Positions 12,508-22,397 of a stretch of 64,000 nt of DNA are shown piece by piece. The notes under the pieces were generated by a model. It was not told the origin of the DNA, did no database searches, and worked only from the letters and a program-made list of their open reading frames with translations. Source of the stretch: Cordia subcordata (lineage: Eukaryota > Streptophyta > Magnoliopsida > Boraginales > Cordiaceae). Each line of letters starts with the position of its first letter. Position 1 is the first letter of the stretch. Where the stretch lies: contig JAPTOF010000010.1 of the NCBI GenBank assembly GCA_028554755.1, forward strand, positions 2,402,001-2,466,000, given 5' to 3'. Both the position numbers and the translations under genes were made by a program.

Positions 12508-12954
12508 GGGTGTTTGGTTTTACATTCTAAAAGTTGGTTTTGATTAAAAATCAATGAGTTTTGAGGCTAAACGAAGAAATTAAAATTTTCAACTTCTTCA
12601 TTTGTTTTTTTGCCAACAGTGTTTTAATATATTTTTTGGACAAAAATATTCTCTTTAATTTTTCATTATGCCAATGGCCGCCCTACTTTTTCTTATCCCT
12701 GCAGTTTTATTTAATTCAGCATTCTTAGCTTCTCATCATATTACAATGATTTATGGTTTTATTTTTGCTAATATTTTTTATTTTTGTTTTAATATTTTGA
12801 ATTCTAATTGTACTTTTTTTAATAGTTTTTTCAAACAAATATAAATATGAATAAAATAGTATGTTATAGAAAGCAAACAATATTAGTTCAAAATGTTCAT
12901 TACAATAATTTATACAACCAATAGTTATTTCCAAATGTAAAACCAAACACCTTC
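12508..12954. mobile_element. MITE with 19-bp terminal inverted repeats
   Basis: The left end GGGTGTTTGGTTTTACATT and the reverse complement of the right end (GAAGGTGTTTGGTTTTACATTT) agree over nearly 20 bases. Length is about 447 bp. Another TGTTTGG-type end lies about 30 bases to the right (near 12990), suggesting stacked insertions. The 94-codon minus-strand frame inside has no domain and is not called. Confidence 0.7.
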
Positions 12955-13133
12955 TTGTTTGATAAAAATTCATTTCACATAGAAATAACCAAACACATTT
13001 TGTTTTCACCCAAAGTCTATTTGACTAAAAGTTTGTTTTGAAAAGACCTTTTTCACAAAATTGAAATTTTCAACCGAATGCCAAGCTCACTTTAAGTTGG
13101 TCAAACTTGTTTATAAGATATAACATACTTTTT

Positions 13134-13466
13134 ACATGTTTGGCTAACCTACTTATAAGTTACTTTATGTGCTTATAAGCAGGCAAACAATGAGCAAGTT
13201 ACCTAAGCTGTTTATAGCAGCTTATAAGCAGTAGATGTTTGACCAAAGAAAAAAGATGTTTTTATCCTTTAAATAAAATTTTAAATAGTTTTACAATATT
13301 AATTTACGAAAAGTTTTTTTTTAGTCATTTTAACTAACAATGCTACTTATAAGCAACTATTTACTAAACATGTTAGTAAGTCAAAAATGCATATTATCCA
13401 ACCACTTCTTTATTTATTTATCATTTGCTTACAAATACCAATTACTTATAAGTAAAGCCATACGGA
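13134..13466. mobile_element. MITE with CTTATAAG arms, same family as 2175-2603
   Basis: Begins CATGTTTGGCTAACC and ends AGTAAAGCCATACGG. CTTATAAG/TTATAAGT words repeat in both arms. In the reverse orientation its order of motifs (GGCTTTACTTATAAGTAATTGG, then GTTAAAATGAC) parallels the element ending at 2603. Boundaries are approximate. Confidence 0.6.
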
Positions 13467-16400
13467 CTTGAAGTTCCTTTTGTTGAAGAGCTTCTCTTTT
13501 TGTCGAATGTAGAATGGGTTTCCACAACACAAGGTTGACAAAATTTTGAGCCCTCCTTTTAGAAATTTCCTAAAACTGTGTGCTAGAAGATTTACTAGTA
13601 TTCTTGCCTAGCTATTTCTACACTTTTTAAGTGACCGAAAAAAGAAATGCTATATATGGATCTAAATTGGTTTAATTTGATTTTTCCTTATTATGCTTTT
13701 CTTTGGTTGTAAATTGAGTTCTTGTTCGTTCAGAATATTAATTAAATGCTTTTAAAGAAAATGGTACTAGGAGCTACTATTGATATTAGGATTCTTAAAA
13801 GATTGATCTATTAATTGAACCAACCGTCCAACTAAATTTAAATGGTCATCTTATTGTAGCATTAGTAGCAGTAAATAACTTTCTTGAATCTCCTACTAGC
13901 TAAAAACACAAGTAAATAAAATAACATTCTCCATATTTGGTACAATATGGATGAACGATCTTTAATTCTTTACACCAACAAACCCATCTTAAGCAAAAAT
14001 ATCTTTGATCTATTCCAAAACTATAAAATCTATAGTTTGACGGCATGTTCTAAGATGTAATAAAATCCAAATTTAAAAATTTTAATCACAAGAAGTTGTT
14101 ACTTGACGACTTGACGTTCCTCTGGAGAAAATCTTAATTAGGCCCAATGTAATCCTCGATGCTTCTCACTACAGATTTAGACAAATTTATACGTGTGGTG
14201 GTTGGCATATCATTTTTGCATATCCAGACAACATAAATGTATGTGCATGTGGTTTCATTCAATTGATGAATTCGATTCTAAAAACCCCACACACAGCCAC
14301 AACAGCTGTGAATAAAATGCATTATATGGACAATGGGAAGTTCTAGTCACATGCTGCAAGAGATCATGTCTTCTGTGCTCTTCCTGTACTGGACATGATC
14401 TACAACAATATTTTACCACTCTTCCTGTGAACATGTCCGTAATTAATGTTGTTTAATTTATCCCTTTTCCATGACCATGTAGCTTCACGTCCTGTGTTGA
14501 ATTTATTCATGAATTGGAATGATATTTGCATGGTCTATTTTTTTTTTTTTTTATCTAAACAAAAGAATTGAGAATATTATTGTATTTATTTATTTTATAA
14601 ATTGTAGATAAGATATTAGTGATGGTATTAATGCATTTACTTATTGTATTGATACACCCCCTCACATGCAGATGGAATTCTTTTTCTTTTTCTGAGCCTT
14701 GTACGTAATTAATTTTAATACTTTTAGAAATGACGGAGTTTTTTGGGCTCCGATACTATGCTCTAATATATATGCTTGAAATTAATCAGCACTACATAAT
14801 CTTTGCAATAAAAGAGTAAGCATAAGTTCAAATTGATATTTATTTTCCAAAGGAGACAAGAGTGGGTTACCAAGGAGTGAGTCTTAGAGATCGATATTTC
14901 ATTCATCTTATCTATTTTTTATGATAGTGCATTTGAGAATTCTCCAAGTTATGGGTTTCAATAAGTTCAAATTTTGAAATCTTTGATTCTGATAAGTCAT
15001 TACCAGATTATTTTACTCAACCCCTAAAAAGATGCATCTTAATTAGTTTTGTTTGTGCGTCCAAATTGAGAATTTTGTAGATGCTTTTATTCGAATGGAT
15101 GCAAGTCTTTTTCTATATGGAGGCTAGCTAAGGGTTCAGATCCGTTGCATTTGACATTTGATTAAATAAACTTTATGCTAAGCCATGAGCTAGACACACA
15201 AGATGCGACAATGGAGGTGTGAATTGGAATTAGAAACACGTCACTATAAGCACTTCTGTTCTTTTTCACTTCCCCAAAACGCGTTCCTTTAGTCGCTTTT
15301 TGGAATCAGTCTATTTTTATTGCTAATTAGTCAAAAAGAATGAGTATATGATTTTGACATGCAAAAATTTTTCCTTCTTTTGAAGAAAATCATTTGGAAA
15401 CTTGCCGCTTTGAACGGTCTAATTGTTGCTATTTTCACGTGCAAATAGTATATTTTTGTGTTGTTATTTTTATTATGTACAAATGATATTATGCTTGTCA
15501 TTTTAAGACTTTTCTAATCTTTCTAAACGTGCATTCTTGATATCATCACTCCCTTGAAAAGACATGTTTCACCTCTATATTAAGGAAAATATTCGATCTA
15601 CTTAACGTTATAAATTATATTAAGCTTATTTTTTTATCAGATAATTACAAAATTTGAACAATTTTCAGTTCACCTCAAATTAATCAAAAATAGATAAACC
15701 TTGTAGTTCGAAAAAATTCTCAATTACTAATGAGGTTCGGATCAAGTTATTGTCACTAAAATTTTTCAATTGCTAGGTGAGAATGTAAACTGACTTAAAT
15801 TTATACTTATTGGATAAGATGTTTATTAGGTTTTAAATTTAAAATAAATCTAATCCAAACAAACTGATATTGGTTGTACTTTCTTTTCAATCTATTTGAT
15901 TTAGACAATTAACAAAAACATAATTATTTATCATCACAACTTTCTCTTGTTATATAAGTTTTTTTTTTCCTTTTCTGGTTTTTCCCCTCAAATAGATTTG
16001 CACTAGTGTAACAACCATGTGATGTACTGAGTAATTTATAATAATATTAAAAAAATTTAAATTATATCAAAATTGAGTAATGCGTTAAGGAAATGGAACT
16101 TCGAAATAAAATCACATATTATAGAATCATGAGGTAGCATATGGAATACCAAAAGAGAAACGAACAGAAATGAACAGGGCAATTTTGTTTGACGTGCATA
16201 AATGAGAAGAAATGAGTCCAACAACGTTCAAAAAAAAGAAAAACTTAAAATGGAAAAAGAAAACGCGCAAGCTAATTTGCACCATTAAAATCGATATAAA
16301 TGAACGGCAATATAGAAGCAGACGTGGCGCATCGTGAGAGCGATGTTATTGGAGGGAAGCAAAAGGTGAAAGCTGGCAATTATTTTACAGCTTGTTTGAC

Positions 16401-17060
16401 TTTGTTTGTTTCGGAGCTTAGACAAACCCTAACAGTAAAAGCATATAAAAGATATTTTTAACTTGTTGAGATTTATAAATCGTAAAATAAATAGAGTTAA
16501 ACAGGCTCTTGTCGTATTACGAGTGGATACTCACCCTCTTCACGCTTTCATAGTTGTAGTCCCCGAGTCACTTGGGGGTGATTTTGACTAATCCATTTTC
16601 CACAACAAATGATAAACTTAAGGTAGAATACATGAAGCAAGCATATCATAACAAACAACAAAATGCTAACATTTTCACAACAAACAATTGAGTTCTCCTC
16701 ATTTTTGATTAATTTTTGCAGTCTTGTGTTCAAACTTCACAGCTAATGTACCAAACTCTCTATTGACTCTCAAGAAACAATTTTTTCATTCACATCAATC
16801 ACTATAAAATGGAGCAATTCACATTTCACAATACATCAATCAACTTTCTTGCTTTTCATACACTCTTTTCTCTGTGTCTTTTTTCGAGTCAATACAAAAT
16901 AGTCCGTTTTTTTTAAATCTAAAATTTTTAATCATAACAAATCAAATAGGCATAGAGAATTAAAGATCTTCACCATCTTTTTACTTTTACTATTTTTTTT
17001 TTCTTTTTTTGGTTGGTCTCATTATTCTTGTGGTCCTAGCTATAAACCTGTGATGATTGA
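13467..17060. other. Non-coding AT-rich stretch, no gene seen
   Basis: No frame longer than about 60 codons has any recognisable feature. Homopolymer tracts are common and no transposon end with a matching partner was found. The last part leads into the promoter region of the gene at 17759. Confidence 0.5.
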
Positions 17061-17071
17061 AGAAAAGACAC

Positions 17072-17108
17072 CACGTGGCCTCCTGTCATTGACACCACAC
17101 TTCACGTG
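17072..17108. promoter_or_regulatory. Pair of G-box elements upstream of the esterase-like gene
   Basis: Two CACGTG hexamers lie at 17072-17077 and 17103-17108, 31 bases apart and about 650 bases upstream of the start codon. G-boxes are binding sites for plant bZIP and bHLH factors. Their spacing and position suggest a promoter role, but this is inference from sequence only. Confidence 0.45.
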
Positions 17109-17340
17109 ACCAATCCAAAAAGACAAACATACCCCTCCGGCACACTTCCAAAGGCTCCATACTAATTTTCTTTTATTTTTTAGTAGTCGTGTCTGTCGGT
17201 GTTGTACGCTATTTGTCCTGGTCTCGTGGTAATTTTGGTAACATCCCAGGGGCTTTATGGCCAAGAACTAAATCAGCTCATCTAACTTATATTTTGCTCA
17301 GTCTATTTTTCGTTAATTCCTAGCTCTACATTCTTGGATT

Positions 17341-17367
17341 CTCTCTCACTCTCTCTCTCTCTCTCTA
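17341..17367 (+). promoter_or_regulatory. CT-rich tract (core promoter or 5' UTR)
   Basis: A CTCTCT run of about 27 bases lies about 390 bases upstream of the start codon. Pyrimidine tracts of this kind are common near transcription starts and in 5' leaders of plant genes. The start site cannot be placed from sequence alone. Confidence 0.4.
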
Positions 17368-17758
17368 AAACGAGAAACAAATACTTTTTGAGCTTCGTTT
17401 TGTAAAGCTCCCTGTTTTCTAGTCCTTTTATATTTTTCCATTTTTGCTAAATATTGAAGCAAAATTGTGAGCTTTCATTACTTTTCTTTTTCTTCTTTTT
17501 TCTTTTTACTCTTTTCTTCCTTTCATCTGGGAAATGTTTGTTGAACTAGCTCTTTAAGCATAAAATCCGTGTGGGTGTTTCTGTTTCTTGCTAAATATTT
17601 AAGCAAAATAGTGCCTTTTCTTTTCTTTTTCATTTCTTGTTTGGCTAAATTTTTTATTTTTTCTTTCTGCAAAAAGAATATAATTAAAAGGAATAGGATT
17701 TGTTGTGGGTATTTTTCACTTTTGAATTTCATTTTTAAGTTGGTTTTGGGATACTGTA

Positions 17759-19633
17759 ATGTATCCTCAAATGCCAGAAAAAGCTGCAAACTTTGCATGG
17801 ATTTTGAGGCAAAAGAAGAACCAAATGGTGCATTGGGGATTCAAGGTGTTGCTGTTGTGTGTTTTTCTTGGAATCTTGATTGTTTGGGGCATTGATGGTG
17901 TCAGTGTGGCTACTTATCAGAATGATTTTGTTATTGGCTTGAAGCTTAACAGCTCAGAAACGGTCAAAAGCCCGCAAGATTTGAGCTTCCCCAATGTTTC
18001 AAACAACACCCTTAAAAATTTGGCACAAACCAGTCAAAGTCCACCTCTTAATGTTGCTCCACAACCACTAAATTTACCTACTGATGACCAAAAAAGCATC
18101 AAACTTCCCAGCTTTAGTAGTAGTAGTTCTTCACCTCAAAGCTCGCCAAATTTGACACCAAATGTTGAAGAAAATTCATCAAAAGCTAGAGTTTTGGAAT
18201 GGGTTTCAGCTGAATTAGAGGCTAACTATTCAGCTAATCTTCTAGCAAATTGGTTAGCTCCAGGTGGGGAGCCCTGTAGGGACTCCAAAACTATGGATAT
18301 TACTATCCCAGCATTGGGTGGTCGTGAAGAAGATATTGTGTTGTCAAGTGGTGAAATTCATGAATTTGTTTTCCAGGCATTGGATGATCAAGGGAACCCT
18401 CATTGTTTAGGTGGTGATTATTTCGAAACTGATCTTTCAGGTGAATCTTGGAAATCCAGGCCTCCTGTTAAGGATTTTGGGAATGGTACATACCAATTTG
18501 CCCTGCAAATTCACGCTGATTATGCAGGGGATTATAATCTCACCATCATACTATTGTTTCGCCATTACGAGGGGTTGAAGTATTCCCCTGAAAGATTTGC
18601 GTTCGATAAAGTTCTTCGCATTATCCCACTAAAATTCACCAAAACTTCAGCCCAATTGCCTGAGATTTCGCAGTGTAAGAAGTCTGATCTGGTTAGAGAT
18701 GTCTGGTCAGGGCGATGGACTCGGCACGCCAAGAACGATAGCTGCAAAATCAGCGATGATGGGAGGTTTAGATGCCAAGAGGCGAATTTTCCATGCCAAA
18801 ATCCGTGGTGTGATGGCCCTCTGGGCTTGCTTGAAAGCAATGGTTGGGTGTACTCAACACATTGTTCATTCAAGATGTTCACAAGTGAAGAAGCTTGGAA
18901 TTGTTTAAATGGTCGATGGATTTTCTGGTGGGGCGATTCGAATCATTGTGATACGATTCGAAACATGCTTAGTATCATATTGGACTTGCCTAATGTTCCT
19001 CTTGTACCTAGGAGGTATGATGAGAACATCACGAATCCGAAAAATCCATCTCAAGTGGTTCGTTTTACGAGCGTTTTCAATGGTCATCCAAATGCTTCAG
19101 GCAATTACGAGGGCTTGAATTCATTGATAAATGCGGATTACAGAGAGGTGATAAAAGGGTTCTTCTCAGAGAATGTTGTGCCAGACACTGTGATCATGAA
19201 CTCAGGCCTACATGATGGTGTGCATTGGCCTAATATTAGGCGGTTTATTAGAGGGGCGGACTATGCCGTGGCGTTTTGGAAGGAGGTAATGGAAGGAGTG
19301 AAGCGGAGAGGGGTTGCACCACCGCGGATCATTTACCGGACCACGGTGACAACAGGTGGTTATGCTAGGAGACTGGCATTTAATCCTCATAAGATGGAGG
19401 CATTCAATGGAGTGGTGTTGGATAAGCTCAGGCATTATGGTCTAATCGATTTGGTGATCGATGATTTTGACATGACTTATCCGTGGCACTACGATAACCG
19501 GTGCAACGACGGGGTCCACTACGGCCGTGCTCCGGCGAAGATGCGGTGGAGGGATGGTCAGATTGGCCACCAATACTTTGTAGACCTTATGCTAGGCCAT
19601 GTTTTGCTCAATGCTATATGCTCAAGGTCATGA
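17759..19633 (+). CDS. NXPE/PC-esterase-like type II membrane protein
   Basis: A single uninterrupted frame of 624 residues. Residues 27-44 form one hydrophobic segment after a basic, short N-terminus, as in a Golgi type II membrane protein. Residues 60-145 are Ser/Pro/Asn-rich and look like a stem. Residues about 160-292 look like an Ig/filamin-type fold (DDQGNP, GGDYF, NGTY, DYAGDYNL). The C-terminal part carries a GDS motif (GDSN, Ser394) and the closing block DGVHYG (Asp584, His587), the Ser and Asp-x-x-His layout of the GDSL/PC-esterase clan used by cell-wall O-acetyltransferases. An acetyl-transfer or esterase role on glycans in the Golgi is inferred; the exact substrate is unknown. Several Cys pairs and N-glycosylation sequons fit a lumenal domain. 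A second Met at residue 5 is an alternative start. Confidence 0.85.
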   Translation: MYPQMPEKAANFAWILRQKKNQMVHWGFKVLLLCVFLGILIVWGIDGVSVATYQNDFVIGLKLNSSETVKSPQDLSFPNVSNNTLKNLAQTSQSPPLNVAPQPLNLPTDDQKSIKLPSFSSSSSSPQSSPNLTPNVEENSSKARVLEWVSAELEANYSANLLANWLAPGGEPCRDSKTMDITIPALGGREEDIVLSSGEIHEFVFQALDDQGNPHCLGGDYFETDLSGESWKSRPPVKDFGNGTYQFALQIHADYAGDYNLTIILLFRHYEGLKYSPERFAFDKVLRIIPLKFTKTSAQLPEISQCKKSDLVRDVWSGRWTRHAKNDSCKISDDGRFRCQEANFPCQNPWCDGPLGLLESNGWVYSTHCSFKMFTSEEAWNCLNGRWIFWWGDSNHCDTIRNMLSIILDLPNVPLVPRRYDENITNPKNPSQVVRFTSVFNGHPNASGNYEGLNSLINADYREVIKGFFSENVVPDTVIMNSGLHDGVHWPNIRRFIRGADYAVAFWKEVMEGVKRRGVAPPRIIYRTTVTTGGYARRLAFNPHKMEAFNGVVLDKLRHYGLIDLVIDDFDMTYPWHYDNRCNDGVHYGRAPAKMRWRDGQIGHQYFVDLMLGHVLLNAICSRS

Positions 19634-20467
19634 CAATTAGACTTAGCCAACATGCCCTATGAGATTGATTCATATCAGCATTTTATGAGATTTTGAGGGC
19701 ATGCTTGGGGGGGTCCCTGAGGGGTGTATCCATTACATTAGATTTGTTGTTGTATCATGAAATTCTTGTTAGATTCTTTTGAAACTTTACCACATTGTAA
19801 ATTTTATATATATTTATCATTGAGCAAATATCAGCTTATTCTTTTCTATTTATACTTGTCTATAATGTTCCAATTGAGTGCATGTTATGTTGACTAGAGT
19901 GTTGTTCACTTTTGGCAAAATTGCTCTCGAGTACATGATCATAAGTGATCACTTAGTTTAAGATTCATTGTCAATTTGTCATTGGGAAGTAATATTTAAT
20001 TAGTTTGATTTATTTAAAGCAACTCACGCCCATCCAACTTCGCTTGATTAACTAAAAAGAGATTGAAATAATAAAATGTGGTTATTTGGTTTAAATAACC
20101 AAAGGTCCAAATTGTTCGTCATTATTGAATCATCATGATTAGTGATTAACGTTGTGAGTAGATTCATTTATAGAAGATGATAATAAACAAACGAATTTAT
20201 CAAAATCTCCATTAACCCTATGGTTGATGAGCCCGTAAAGGAGTCGTGGATATTGATGTACGAACTTTAGATGTTGGATATCTCGTGGGATAGAAGTATT
20301 GTCATCCTTAAGTCAAGACTAAGTAATTCTTGAGATTTTCCACTATTGTCAATGCCTATCTAGTTGCTGCTGACTGATAGCACAAGCACAACAAAGAAAA
20401 TGATGGTGATACATTTTCTGGTAGTGGAAGACCAGCAAACCAATTTCAGATTTACCTAATCTTATAA

Positions 20468-20531
20468 AGTAAACGTGGAAGGTGGTTAATTAACGAACTA
20501 GTAAACGTGTAAGGTGGTTAATTAACGAACT
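20468..20531. repeat. Two 32-bp tandem units
   Basis: Units 20468-20499 and 20500-20531 differ at one base. Each contains GGTGGTTAATTAACGAACT, and the TTAATTAA palindrome is therefore doubled. Likely a recent local duplication. Confidence 0.9.
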
Positions 20532-20847
20532 CAACTGCACTGGTTTCACATCCAAGTTACAGTTTCTGCGTGTGTAATTGACCCTATTTCAAGTTTTCAG
20601 CTTTAAACTATAGCCTCTAAATAACATCCTCAGCATAATTATATCCATTTTTTTTACCCTTTAAATGAGCTGCATATATGACTATATATAAAGTTGGATA
20701 TTTTTAGTAACGCTATAAGTGATTGCAGTTATTGAGTGTAGAAATCAAATAACTATATATAATTATGTAACTATAATATTAAAAAGGGATTGAAATTCAT
20801 GTGATATACATACTAGCAAGCTGCAGCCAAGGGATAAAGAAAAGGCA

Positions 20848-21062
20848 ATGGATTTGTTTGAATTGGCTTTTTTTTAAAAAAAATTAATTTTTTATAACTT
20901 TTGAGAAAAGCGTTGTTTTGAGAAACTAAAAATTTTTAATTCCTAGAAAAAGTTAAAATTGAACTTTTCTAGAATTTCGGCTTTTCTGTAAAATATAATT
21001 CAAATATTTATGTAAAAAAAAAACTGTACTTTTTTTTAAGAATTGAGAGAAGCCCTAAAAGG
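20848..21062. mobile_element. Decayed MITE of the TTTGAATTGGC family
   Basis: Begins GTTTGAATTGGCTTTTTTTT and has the poly(A)/poly(T) core and GAAACTAAAAATTTTTAATT word shared with the element at 6033-6273. The right end is poorly preserved, so the boundary is approximate. Confidence 0.45.
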
Positions 21063-22397
21063 CACAGTCATCCAAGAGGCCTTTCCGGCCTCCCTGCAGT
21101 CGGCTAATCAGGCCCACGGGCCTTGGGAAAGACTCCATGAAGGAAATGACTGGAAGGGGCACTACTGATACATGGACTGACTTCTTTATTTTATGTTCTA
21201 AGGTCTGGACTAGAATCTTGAGTCGTTTTTCCCATTAGAAAGTACCCAAACATGCCCAACGATTGTTTACCCTTGAAGCTGAAGACCAAAAGCTGAACAT
21301 GAGCTGATTTTGTAGCCCAAAATGGTGCCTCTACGGTGTGGACTAGACTTGGGCTTGTACTTTTTATCAGCCTCATTGCAACGTTGAAAAAGCTACAACT
21401 TTTTTGGCTTCGCGCTTCACTCGGTCGTTAATTAGCCAGAATTGGGAACATTTCTTAGTCATTAGTATTTTCAAGCAATTAAGTGGTAAAATTTCATTTA
21501 TTACCTTTACCCTACATCTTTTATCTTCGCACCAAAGAAAAACAGAATCTTTTCTCTGATAGATGGATTACTATTTGACTGTCTAGTTATATTGGATTTA
21601 AAATTCGTTCGTTAAAATTCTAAATATAATATTTACCGAACCAAACTTAAAATGTGATTTGATGCTCCTCGTACACAAAAGCTCGACTCGACTCAACAGT
21701 GAAAGAAATTCTACGAAAGTAGAAAACGCTATACATGTGTAATATTTAGTTGAAATTAGATTTGTAAGGTTCAGTGAATCAATAAAGCTAATTTATTATA
21801 ATTATATTATTAATTCACAAATACATTTGTAACCTCATCGATATATTATAACTATATTATCAATTTTCCATACTCGCAAGAAATGAGCAAAAGGAAACTT
21901 AAAGGACAAGCATTCCACACAAATTTTGTTTGGGTCGAAACATTTGACAGATCCCAAACGCACGCACAACACACACACACGAAACAATGTCTATGCGTGT
22001 GTGCGTTTTTATTCTTAATCCTTGATTTAATTAATGGCTTAAACTTTTAAACTTTTATTCTAACTTTTTCACCTTAGTTTTCAGTTTTCTTCTCAAAAAA
22101 GCAAACCAGAAACGCATACAACGAACGCTAGCAGAAAAACACAAACAACCAGTGTGTGTGTGTGTGTGTGTTTGTTTTTCTGCATCCAAGGCCAAAAAGT
22201 TTCAAACTTTCAACCGAAATTTTCAATTTTGTTTTGCTCAAAAAGCATACCCGTTAACGAAATCACTTGCACAGATCAAACACGCACACAAAATACTGAA
22301 AAACACAAAATCTTGATCAATAAATGGCCTAAAGTTTCAATAATTCTAACAAAAAATTTTCATTTTTGTTGGAAATTTTAATTAAAAAATAGAAAAG

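Larger units (their letters stand above)
19634..22397. other. Intergenic stretch between the esterase-like and VTT genes
   Basis: No supported gene. It holds a 32-bp tandem duplication (20468-20531), a decayed MITE (about 20848-21062) and CA/GT simple repeats near 21962-21982 and 22152-22171. The 75-codon frame from 22154 starts in the GT repeat and has no domain. Confidence 0.5.

Noticed and set aside
12725..13009. 94-codon minus-strand frame
   Set aside because: Falls inside and across the end of a MITE, is AT-rich and has no recognisable features.
18565..18882. 105-codon minus-strand frame inside the esterase-like gene
   Set aside because: Lies fully within a well-supported coding exon on the other strand and has no domain.
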